Below are positions 25,108 through 32,339 of a DNA stretch of 64,000 nt, piece after piece (the stretch's first letter is position 1; each line of letters starts with the position of its first letter). Below the pieces are notes generated by a model that saw only the letters and a list, made by a program, of their open reading frames with translations, was not told the origin of the DNA and ran no database searches. A program made the position numbers and the translations under genes. Location: contig JAFWYJ010000030.1 in assembly GCA_017517745.1 (NCBI GenBank), positions 1 to 64,000 on the forward strand, in the 5' to 3' direction. The stretch comes from Clostridia bacterium (GTDB lineage Bacteria > Bacillota > Clostridia > Oscillospirales > CAG-272).

Positions 25108-27117
25108 ATGCAATTTTACAAGGTCTTGGGAGATCTGGTTGACACCATGACAATGGACAAGGTGACAAAGCGAGCATTCGCGCAAAAAATCGCCATCAAG
25201 ACCGAGCAATTTAACGGTGAGAACGATTCCAAATATTGTTTTTTGGTCGATATCAAGGGCAGCATTGCCACGTTTTGTATCATCACGAGGCATTTCACGA
25301 ATCTGTGTGAGTTTGTCGAAAAATTTGCCGCATTTTGCGAATTCGGCATCAAGAATACAACGGTTGAAGAGATCACGCTCAACAATCTGCAACTTTTCTT
25401 GGATGACGCGGACCGCGAGGATTTCATCCAAGATGACACCCCGATCCTGAGACGCTTTGAATTGTCGCGCGTGCTCGGGCGGCATCGCAACCAAATTGAT
25501 TTTGGAGAAAACCTCATTCGGTGCGACGATTCCCAAAGAGAAGATCTGATCCGTGAGGCGAACAAATATTTTATGAACGAAACACTCGTCCCCGAGTTGG
25601 AGCGCATCTACGAGGGCTCGAAAAATTTGTATGCCGCGGGGCATCCCGTTCATTACATCGTGGAGACCGATGACAGAGACACGCGTCGAGAGGTCTATCA
25701 GATCATCCTGAACGCACTGCGCGCCAATTGCCGCTTGTTGAGCACCCGATATGCCTTTTTGGATTTTCACCCCGGTGAAAATTATTCCCACACGGCGTAC
25801 GAGGCGTTGTACCACATCTGCGAAAACGGTGCCGTGGTTGTGCGCTATCTTGCGGGAGAGTGCGAAAACGATGACCTCGCCACAAGCGAGCGCGATACCA
25901 TCGAGCATCTTTGCGAAACGGCGAGACTACACCGAAACAAGGTCCTCACCGTCTTCTGCTTTCCGCGTGAATGTAAAAAGATCAAAAAGCAATTCTACGA
26001 GCAGCTCGGCACCATGACCTTTATCGAGGTGCGCGAGGATTTTCTCGACGGTGCTGCCGCCGAGCGCATCCTCGCCTCTCTTGCCAAGGAAAAACACGTG
26101 CGCACCGACAAAAAGCTGTTTGCCGACATCAAGCCCGACGCCACCTACCTTGCCGCGGAGCTTCAAAAAATCTTTGAAGAGTGGTACGACGGCAAGCTCA
26201 AGCGCACGGTCTATCCGCAGTATCAGCAATTTTCCACAGTCTGCCGTGAGGTTGTCAAGGCACAGCCGAAGGGCTCGGCATACGACGAGCTGCGGGAGAT
26301 GGTCGGTCTTGCCGACGCCAAGCAGGTCATCCAAAAAGCACTCAACTACTACAAAATGCAAAAGCTCTACGAGGCAAAAGGCGTAAAAACCGGCACGCCC
26401 GCCATGCACATGGTCTTTTCGGGGAATCCCGGCACGGCAAAAACCACGGTGGCGCGCCTCTTTGCCCGCATCATGCGCGAGAACGGATTGCTCTCCAAGG
26501 GGCATCTGGTGGAAGTGGGACGCGGCGATCTCGTGGGCAAATTCGTGGGATGGACTGCCCCCACGGTGCAGGCAAAATTCAAGGCCGCGACGGGAGGCGT
26601 GCTTTTCATCGACGAGGCCTATTCGCTGGTGGACGACCGCAACGGTTCCTATGGTGACGAGGCGATCAACGCCATCGTGCAGGAAATGGAAAATCATCGC
26701 GACGACATGGTGGTGATCTTTGCGGGCTATCCCGACGAGATGGAAACGTTTTTGCAAAAGAATCCCGGACTTCGCTCGCGCATTGCCTTTCACGTTCCCT
26801 TTGCCGACTATGACAGCGGCGAGCTTTGCCAAATCGCCGAGATGATCGGCAAAAAGAACGGCATGCAGTTTGAAAAAAGCGCGCTCGACAAGCTGGAAAA
26901 AGCGTTTGAAATCGCCAAAAAAGAACGCGATTTCGGCAACGGCAGATACGTGCGCAATCTGTTTGAGCAAGCAAAAATGAATCAGGCGTCCCGCCTTTTG
27001 GAAAAGGATTTTGACGCGATCACTACAGAGGAGATCACCACCATCACCGCAGAGGACGTTGTGATCCCCACAACCGCAAAAACCGTGAAAAAGCAGATCG
27101 GATTTTACTCGGCATGA
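25108..27117 (+). CDS. SpoVK/CbbX-like AAA+ ATPase with a long N-terminal region
   Basis: 669 residues; ATG 8 bases after GGGAGG. The C-terminal AAA+ module (about 395-650) has Walker A GNPGTAKT (439-446), Walker B LFIDEA (D502, E503) and a downstream Arg-rich sensor segment (NPGLRSRI). It resembles the SpoVK/CbbX group of protein-remodelling ATPases. Residues 1-170 are unrecognised. Residues about 190-360 look like a degenerate AAA fold without a P-loop, which is my inference. It is coupled by a 4-base overlap to the Walker-less SMC-like gene. Confidence 0.82.
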   Translation: MQFYKVLGDLVDTMTMDKVTKRAFAQKIAIKTEQFNGENDSKYCFLVDIKGSIATFCIITRHFTNLCEFVEKFAAFCEFGIKNTTVEEITLNNLQLFLDDADREDFIQDDTPILRRFELSRVLGRHRNQIDFGENLIRCDDSQREDLIREANKYFMNETLVPELERIYEGSKNLYAAGHPVHYIVETDDRDTRREVYQIILNALRANCRLLSTRYAFLDFHPGENYSHTAYEALYHICENGAVVVRYLAGECENDDLATSERDTIEHLCETARLHRNKVLTVFCFPRECKKIKKQFYEQLGTMTFIEVREDFLDGAAAERILASLAKEKHVRTDKKLFADIKPDATYLAAELQKIFEEWYDGKLKRTVYPQYQQFSTVCREVVKAQPKGSAYDELREMVGLADAKQVIQKALNYYKMQKLYEAKGVKTGTPAMHMVFSGNPGTAKTTVARLFARIMRENGLLSKGHLVEVGRGDLVGKFVGWTAPTVQAKFKAATGGVLFIDEAYSLVDDRNGSYGDEAINAIVQEMENHRDDMVVIFAGYPDEMETFLQKNPGLRSRIAFHVPFADYDSGELCQIAEMIGKKNGMQFEKSALDKLEKAFEIAKKERDFGNGRYVRNLFEQAKMNQASRLLEKDFDAITTEEITTITAEDVVIPTTAKTVKKQIGFYSA

Positions 27118-27986
27118 TGTCCGTCAAAAAAATCCGCATTCAAGACTTTGGCACGATCGATTCGTTTTCACGGGAGTTCGGGGAGGGAATCAACCTCGTC
27201 GGGATTCGCGAAACCGCCGAGCTTTCCTCTGCGCTCGGCATGGTGCTGAACTCTGAAGCACCTCCCCCTCTTCATGCATGGGCGAGGACGGAAACAAAGA
27301 TCGAGGCAGAGGTATCCATCGACGACGGTCGGTTTTGGGTGCGAATGGAAGCCGATCCGACGGCAAACGCGTTGCAAATGCGCGCATACAATGAAGCGCG
27401 AGAAGACGTCACGTTCGAATACCGCCGCCTCACGACCAGAAGCCGCGAGGAAGGGCTGGCGGAGGTTTTCAAGGGGAACGAAGCCTCCGTTCCGTTGCGC
27501 TTTTTGCGATATGCCGATGAGGACGCGTATTTCAAGCCGCGTGAGTTGTCGCGAAGAACCGACGGAATGTCGGAGCTGGGGACGTTCCGCTCATATCTGT
27601 CCTCTTTTATCGGCTCGCGCAAGCCTGAGCCGATCTGCGACGGGAAACAATATGAGATCGTCCTGCGACGCGACGGCAAATATACCGTCGCGCACAAAGG
27701 CGACGGCGATCAGCCCGTTTCTCTCAGTGCCTCCGAGGACATGCTGTTCCACTATCTGTGCTTTCTCCAAGCCGCGGAATTCTGGCATGGCTTTGAGGAG
27801 ATCCGCGATCTGCACGGCGTCAAAAAGCCCTTGATCGTGGCGCACTTTCTCGAACGTCTGGACGAAGCGATCGATCTGAAAAACGTCATCCAAAGAACCG
27901 CCGCGCTGGGCAGACAAGTGCTCTTCCTGACTCTGCCGAGCAGAAAAAGAGAATTATGGGATGCTTTTCGGAACTGGATTTCTTGA
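27114..27986 (+). CDS. SMC/RecF-like protein lacking Walker A
   Basis: 290 residues; its ATG overlaps the AAA+ stop (ATGA). The N-terminus (KKIRIQDFGTIDSFSREF, then GINLVG) matches the first strands of RecF/SMC-type ATPases, but where the P-loop should follow there is IRETAELSSAL with no GxGK(S/T). The C-terminus (LFHYLCFLQAAEFWHG, then PLIVAHFLERLDEAI, QVLFLT) matches the signature, Walker B and D-loop regions, with the Asp-Glu pair also eroded. It is therefore probably a non-hydrolysing structural partner of the AAA+ protein. Confidence 0.6.
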   Translation: MMSVKKIRIQDFGTIDSFSREFGEGINLVGIRETAELSSALGMVLNSEAPPPLHAWARTETKIEAEVSIDDGRFWVRMEADPTANALQMRAYNEAREDVTFEYRRLTTRSREEGLAEVFKGNEASVPLRFLRYADEDAYFKPRELSRRTDGMSELGTFRSYLSSFIGSRKPEPICDGKQYEIVLRRDGKYTVAHKGDGDQPVSLSASEDMLFHYLCFLQAAEFWHGFEEIRDLHGVKKPLIVAHFLERLDEAIDLKNVIQRTAALGRQVLFLTLPSRKRELWDAFRNWIS

Positions 27987-27993
27987 GAACGAA

Positions 27994-28034
27994 AAAACCC
28001 CGCCCACCGCAAAATTTGCGGCAGGCGGGGTCAC
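27994..28034 (-). terminator. Terminator for the leftward 28070-28603 gene
   Basis: CCCCGCC...CCGCAAAATTTGCGG...GGCGGGG, with the T-run (A6 on the plus strand) on the side appropriate for minus-strand transcription. It separates the convergent units. Confidence 0.75.
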
Positions 28035-28069
28035 TTGTAAGGCATAAGATTTCCTTTGCGCACCCTTTT

Positions 28070-28603
28070 CTATCGGTACCAAACGTCCAACGTCCTGCTC
28101 TCGTCACCGGGAACAGAAATTTGATACCAAATCTCCGTTCCTTCCGATTCGGACAGGAGTTCCCCGAGGGCGGTCTCCACTTCGGCAAATCCTTCTTCGG
28201 GCGATACCGTGAAGGAACAAAACACAAAAGCGGAATCTTTGACGCGCTCTCGCATCTCCCGCAACGAGGGGAGATCGAACGAAGACGCGAAGATTTTATG
28301 CGCAAAATGCATCGGTTCGCCGTTGAAAATTCGTGTAACGATATCGTTCATATCCAACGCGACGTACCAACACCGAGGATTGCCGTGTTCGCCATACCCG
28401 TTTTCGAGCAACGCGGCAATGGACACCATACACTGCTCGGCGTCCTCGGTTGAACGGCACTGAACGAAGCCTTCCACACAATCCGCGTTCTCTTTTTCTC
28501 CGCCAATCGGAGACGTGTACGCACCGCATCCGAAAAATTGATAGCGACACTTGGTTTGAACCACGTCAAGTTCACACCATGCATCCCCTGCTTTGATTTT
28601 CAT
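28070..28603 (-). CDS. Uncharacterised 177-residue protein
   Basis: Not recognised. It is acidic, soluble, without signal peptide or membrane segment, and has seven Cys scattered without a clear metal motif. It begins MKIKAGDAWCELDVV and has PSLREMRERVKDSAFVFCSF and a C-terminal region that looks beta-rich. The ribosome binding site is weak. It lies 50 bases downstream of the PD-(D/E)XK-like gene on the same strand and ends at a terminator, so the two are likely cotranscribed. It could be an immunity or partner protein, but nothing shows this directly. Confidence 0.55.
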   Translation of the reverse strand: MKIKAGDAWCELDVVQTKCRYQFFGCGAYTSPIGGEKENADCVEGFVQCRSTEDAEQCMVSIAALLENGYGEHGNPRCWYVALDMNDIVTRIFNGEPMHFAHKIFASSFDLPSLREMRERVKDSAFVFCSFTVSPEEGFAEVETALGELLSESEGTEIWYQISVPGDESRTLDVWYR

Positions 28604-28653
28604 TTTTTCGATCTACCCCGTTGTTCCTGTTACGTAAACCATTTGCAATATCC

Positions 28654-29679
28654 TTATTTCCACCCGTATTCATCGTACTTCGAAACCGGAGTATCCGATG
28701 CAACCTTTACGACTTTGATCGATCCGTAGCCATCCGGCTTTGTCAAATTTTTAAAAGCCTCGTCTTGTCCCTTGACATCGATCAAAACCATATATCTTTG
28801 ATAAGATGTCACGTCCGCAATCTCCGCGTTCTCGGCTTTGTCGGATATGCCGAGCAAATTTTTCAGATCTTTTGCAATGGAGCTCGCTTGATTGGCTCCG
28901 TATTTTTGTGCGGTTTTGTTTTCACTGCACGGAACCGTTGCCTTCAATTCCGCCAACACACGATCTGTTCCCTCTTCGTATCTGACGTCAAATCCGTTGG
29001 CGTTGGGGTTGGCGATCTTGTCCTTGATGCCCGCCACGCCGATTTGATCCGCAAACGCACACGTCTGAACCACCACCAAAATATCGTTGATTGCAGACGC
29101 CACCGTCTTGAATTCCAAAACGTCCCCGATCGTCAGTCCCTTTTTCAGCTGGATTTTGCCGTTCGCATCGATCTCACACACCTGTTGGATGCAATCTTCC
29201 AACGTCTTTTTTAAAGCTTTTACCGTTGTCATTCGTTTGATCGAATCTTTCATTTCTTCCGTCACGAACGTGCAATTTTTTCCGTGAATGGCGGCAAGGA
29301 CAGCATCAACAAAACGCTTGTATTCTTCTTCGCCACACCACGGAAAGGCGTATTTCACGTCGTTCCCGTTCAAATTGGTACAGAGGTCGCAAATGGGAAG
29401 ATCGCCATCCCCCTTGTCGCTCCACGGGATTTCAACAAGCTGATCGCGCAGCGTTTCCTGCTTTTTGTTCGCGATCAGGCAACTCTCGACAAAACACGGT
29501 TGCTTTGTTTTGAGATCTGTTTTTTCAACCACGGCCTCGCACCGTTGTTTCCCTTGAAAATTGCCCCAACCAAACCAAAAAGAATACTCGCCGTTTCTCG
29601 TGCGAAACGCAAAATACTCTTTCACGTCGACCTTCTTGAAAACTCCGAGATCGATCTTCGGTGACACTGTCATATCCAA
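28654..29679 (-). CDS. PD-(D/E)XK nuclease-like protein
   Basis: 341 residues, no signal peptide. The N-terminal half is unrecognised. Around residues 225-250, GFDVRYEE...VLAELKATVP gives D231, E244 and K246 with the spacing of a PD-(D/E)XK core (Asp on one strand, E-x-K on the next), as in many restriction-type nucleases. The C-terminal 90 residues are helical then beta (YQRYMVLIDVKG). It has its own strong promoter, unlike the palindrome-type promoters nearby. Its assignment rests on motif spacing only. Confidence 0.5.
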   Translation of the reverse strand: MDMTVSPKIDLGVFKKVDVKEYFAFRTRNGEYSFWFGWGNFQGKQRCEAVVEKTDLKTKQPCFVESCLIANKKQETLRDQLVEIPWSDKGDGDLPICDLCTNLNGNDVKYAFPWCGEEEYKRFVDAVLAAIHGKNCTFVTEEMKDSIKRMTTVKALKKTLEDCIQQVCEIDANGKIQLKKGLTIGDVLEFKTVASAINDILVVVQTCAFADQIGVAGIKDKIANPNANGFDVRYEEGTDRVLAELKATVPCSENKTAQKYGANQASSIAKDLKNLLGISDKAENAEIADVTSYQRYMVLIDVKGQDEAFKNLTKPDGYGSIKVVKVASDTPVSKYDEYGWK

Positions 29680-29703
29680 GCCTCCCTTTCATCCTTTTAT
29701 AAC

Positions 29704-29732
29704 ATTATATCACACATTTTATCCTTATTCAA
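29704..29732 (-). promoter_or_regulatory. Promoter of the 28654-29679 gene
   Basis: Minus strand TTGAAT (29732-29727), 17-bp spacer, TATAAT (29709-29704). It overlaps the 3' end of the PolC-like gene, so the nuclease-like gene can be expressed independently. Confidence 0.75.
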
Positions 29733-30834
29733 GGGGTTCTTCCATTCTTCGATATTCCTCGGGAAAGTTCAGCCCATACCATGCAAGGATGATATGGTAC
29801 TTCAATCCTTCCACAGAGAGGGCTTTGGGCGACAAATATCGGACGCGCAAGAGATAACCGATGTACCACTCGTCATATCCGAGGCCGCGGAGCGTGTCTG
29901 CGGTGTAGCCGTCCATGCCGTGCTCGAAGTAATATCCTTGCCGCGCTCGATTGGCGACCTCATAGGCGAAGCCCGTTTCGTATTGACGATTGAATTTCAG
30001 ACGGTTTCGAATTTCCATATAGACCTCGTCGCGTGTGGCGGGAAGGTCGGCAAGGGTGCATTTCCTCGCGGTCAACAGTTCCTCCGCGTTCCGCTTCCAC
30101 GTTTGGGTTCCATTGCCCAAACAAAGCAGCTTGAGAACGTCGCCGTAGGTCTTGGGCTTGGCAAGCGCCGCCATTTGATTGAGCGTCTTTGCCTCATCCG
30201 ACCGAAAGCCCACAAAATCCCCCTTGCAGAAATGAGAAAGCACGTCTCTGTCGCCAAGATAGATCCTGTCCATGCTCACCCCCGTTCGACGCTCCATCTC
30301 CTTGCATTTCTCGGCCAGCTCGCAAAGCGACGGCGTCATGTGGGATCGGATCTCGTCATAAAGCTCCCGATAATTGCCGTGATGAAACTCCACGCCCTTT
30401 TTCACATACGGAAGATAGGTTTCAAACGGAACGTCGAATCCGTCATAATAGGTTTCTTCCCCACATTCCTCACAGGGCTTCCCCACGAGGTCATAGGGCA
30501 TCTCAGTCACGTCGGGTTGCGTGCAAAAAGCAACGAAAGCAGCCTTCTTGCAATTGGGGCAATAGGTATGCAACGGCAGCGGGTTTTCATCGGTCGCTCC
30601 CAAGAGATACGCCGTAAAGCAGGATCCGAGAACGCTTTTGCCAATGAAAATCTCGCCTTTTTCGCGAATTTCCTCCCGCAGCTTTGCGATGATATCAAAA
30701 TAGGTAATGCAATCAAATTGCCCAAACGCTTGTTTTTCGCTCAAAAAGCGATTGACGATCGTCAAGTCGGGTTCGTTTCCGTAACGCTCAAAAATCTTGG
30801 CGTATGCCCGATTCCAAAGTGCTGTTTTTGTCAT
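29725..30834 (-). CDS. Stand-alone PolC-related fragment, probably catalytically dead
   Basis: 369 residues matching, in order, pieces of the Gram-positive replicative polymerase PolC. GKSVLGSCF (65-73) corresponds to PolC GSRGSVGSSF. C92/C95 and C121/C124 match its zinc site, followed by DGFDVPFETYLP. LCLGNGTQTWKRNAEELL (238-255) corresponds to SGLSHGTDVWLGNAQELI. RYLSPKALS (332-340) corresponds to KYMFPKAHA. Between residue 142 and about 185, where PolC carries its catalytic aspartates (PDIDLNFSG onward, some 200 residues), only about 40 unrelated residues remain. PHP and exonuclease domains are absent. It overlaps the upstream gene by 4 bases (ATGA). PolC sequences were recalled from memory. 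A role as a DNA or clamp-loader decoy, or a structural domain, is speculation. Confidence 0.7.
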   Translation of the reverse strand: MTKTALWNRAYAKIFERYGNEPDLTIVNRFLSEKQAFGQFDCITYFDIIAKLREEIREKGEIFIGKSVLGSCFTAYLLGATDENPLPLHTYCPNCKKAAFVAFCTQPDVTEMPYDLVGKPCEECGEETYYDGFDVPFETYLPYVKKGVEFHHGNYRELYDEIRSHMTPSLCELAEKCKEMERRTGVSMDRIYLGDRDVLSHFCKGDFVGFRSDEAKTLNQMAALAKPKTYGDVLKLLCLGNGTQTWKRNAEELLTARKCTLADLPATRDEVYMEIRNRLKFNRQYETGFAYEVANRARQGYYFEHGMDGYTADTLRGLGYDEWYIGYLLRVRYLSPKALSVEGLKYHIILAWYGLNFPEEYRRMEEPLE

Positions 30835-31436
30835 CCGTCTTCCTCCTCGTTTTTCTCAAAGCAGATTCTCATTCCAAAATAAACGTCATAAAAGATCCCG
30901 TAATCTTCATCATCCAGAAAATTCGCTTCCTCAATGCTCAAAACGGCACCGTCCGGACGCATGCGGAGATAGAGTCGCCGATCTTCTTTGCCGATATACC
31001 GCTTGGCAAACAAGGCAAAGGTGGGATCCAGATCGGCGTCGTCCCGAAATTCCTCCAAGGCTCCGTCAAATTCGGCGTAAAGCGCGCCGTCGGAGCCGAT
31101 CCAATCCCGTTCCTCCTCGCACCAAAACCGATAGGTATAAACGGCGTCCGTGTCTTGTTTGTAAAACTGCTCGAGCAAGCGGTTTTCGAGCTTCATATAC
31201 GCCCCGAGGAAGGCGTGGATGCTGTCCACGTTTGCTTCATCGTAAAGCCCGTTTGTCCGAAACGGGCAATCGGGCAAGGTATCAACAATCTCCGTCCAAA
31301 GTCTGTGCTTTTCCTCCAACGCAAGGTTTTGGTTCCGCCATACCGCCCAAGCCGCCTCCACCGCCGTCGGATTGCCGTTGCTCACGTCCCCGTGTGCCCA
31401 AACGTCACGAGAAAGATTTCCGTCCTTGATTTCCAT
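30831..31436 (-). CDS. Uncharacterised 201-residue acidic protein
   Basis: Not recognised. Soluble and very acidic, with many aromatic residues (YTYRFWCEEERDWIG) and an acidic Phe/Tyr-rich C-terminus (FLDDEDYGIFYDVYFG). ATG at 31436 has GGAGGAG 6 bases upstream; an in-frame ATG at 31463 is weaker. It overlaps the 3' end of the ATPase gene by 32 bases and the start of the PolC-like gene by 4 bases, so all three are translationally coupled and probably work together. Confidence 0.6.
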   Translation of the reverse strand: MEIKDGNLSRDVWAHGDVSNGNPTAVEAAWAVWRNQNLALEEKHRLWTEIVDTLPDCPFRTNGLYDEANVDSIHAFLGAYMKLENRLLEQFYKQDTDAVYTYRFWCEEERDWIGSDGALYAEFDGALEEFRDDADLDPTFALFAKRYIGKEDRRLYLRMRPDGAVLSIEEANFLDDEDYGIFYDVYFGMRICFEKNEEEDG

Positions 31437-32163
31437 GCTCTTCTCCTCCATTGATTCTTTCATCTTTTAATAGTTCGGCAAGCATATATTCTTTTCGTTC
31501 CAGAAAGCTGCGCGTCACAATGTAGCTTTCCGTATCCTCGTATCGACACGGTTCGATCCTTTCATTGTCAAATGAAAGAATCGTTGCCTCGGGACACCCC
31601 AACAAAATCGGCGAATGGGTGGCAATGATAAATTGCGATCCGTTCTTGGCGCATTGGTATAGATGTCTGAGCAGAACCAATTGCCTTTGCGGTGAAAGCG
31701 CTGCCTCCGGCTCATCTATGATATATAAGCCATACTCTTTGGAACGGCCTCGAACGAACGCAAGAAAATTTTCCCCGTGTGAACCGATGTGGTAGTTGGA
31801 AGCATTTCCGTATTCTTCGTTTTGCGTGGCGACGTTGAAAAAGGTCTCGGCTCTGACAAAATATCCCCACTTCGGCCGCCGAAAGCCTTTGATCAGGGTG
31901 AGGGAGTTGCCAAGACACGACACGTCCCGATACGTACTGAAAAGAAAGTTCCTCGTTCCGCCCTCCGCGTTAAATCCCCATGCAACGGCGATCGCCTCAA
32001 GAAGCGTTGATTTTCCCGTCCCGTTCTCGCCGACGAAAAACGTCACGTTGGAATCGAACGCCAGCTCCGAACGGCTTGTGATGGATTTGATTTTTCTGAG
32101 ATATGATTTTTTCGGCACCTGATCCCAATCGATGCGCAATCCTTGTATAATGATATCTTTCAC
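31405..32163 (-). CDS. RecF/ABC-type predicted ATPase (AAA_15-like)
   Basis: 252 residues from a GTG start (AAGGGAG upstream). Compact ABC-fold ATPase without the long coiled coil of SMC proteins: Walker A GENGTGKST (45-53), Walker B LYIIDEPEAALSP (D150, E151), and an H-loop ATHSPIL. Similar small ATPases are predicted in DNA repair, toxin-antitoxin and defence contexts. First gene of a three-gene overlapping unit with the 201-residue protein and the PolC-like fragment. Its promoter is one face of the bidirectional palindrome site. Confidence 0.82.
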   Translation of the reverse strand: MKDIIIQGLRIDWDQVPKKSYLRKIKSITSRSELAFDSNVTFFVGENGTGKSTLLEAIAVAWGFNAEGGTRNFLFSTYRDVSCLGNSLTLIKGFRRPKWGYFVRAETFFNVATQNEEYGNASNYHIGSHGENFLAFVRGRSKEYGLYIIDEPEAALSPQRQLVLLRHLYQCAKNGSQFIIATHSPILLGCPEATILSFDNERIEPCRYEDTESYIVTRSFLERKEYMLAELLKDERINGGEEHGNQGRKSFS

Positions 32164-32258
32164 GTCATCTCTCCCTTTCCGTCACGCTGATAAACGGCAA
32201 CCTCCTGCCCGTCTCCGATTTTTTGGAGTTGTAATTGATCACGGATTATGTTATAATG

Positions 32259-32308
32259 ATTATAATCTTCTCCATGTCCGCAAAAAAGGACATGACACGC
32301 GATATACT
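32259..32308. promoter_or_regulatory. Symmetric bidirectional promoter around a shared palindrome
   Basis: The palindrome ATGTCC (32274-32279), 8 bases, GGACAT (32288-32293) lies exactly 9 bp from a leftward -10 box (TATAAT on the minus strand, 32264-32259) and exactly 9 bp from a rightward -10 box (TATACT, 32303-32308). Neither promoter has a -35 hexamer. One bound regulator dimer could therefore drive or block the ATPase/PolC-like operon and the nuclease-like gene together. A conventional plus-strand promoter (TTGTAA-17-TATAAT, 32229-32257) may also exist. Confidence 0.65.
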
Positions 32309-32339
32309 GATTTTGAAAAAAATTTTTAAGGAGACCATC

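Noticed and set aside
29725..30834. Reading the PolC-like gene as a broken polC pseudogene
   Set aside because: The frame is intact, the missing section is internal with flanking motifs kept, zinc Cys are preserved, and start/stop overlaps with the upstream gene indicate it is translated.
32229..32257. TTGTAA-17-TATAAT as the main promoter of the nuclease-like gene
   Set aside because: It is possible, but the palindrome and the TATACT box at 32303 reproduce the exact geometry found at 25040-25074, so that promoter is preferred; this one is kept as an alternative.
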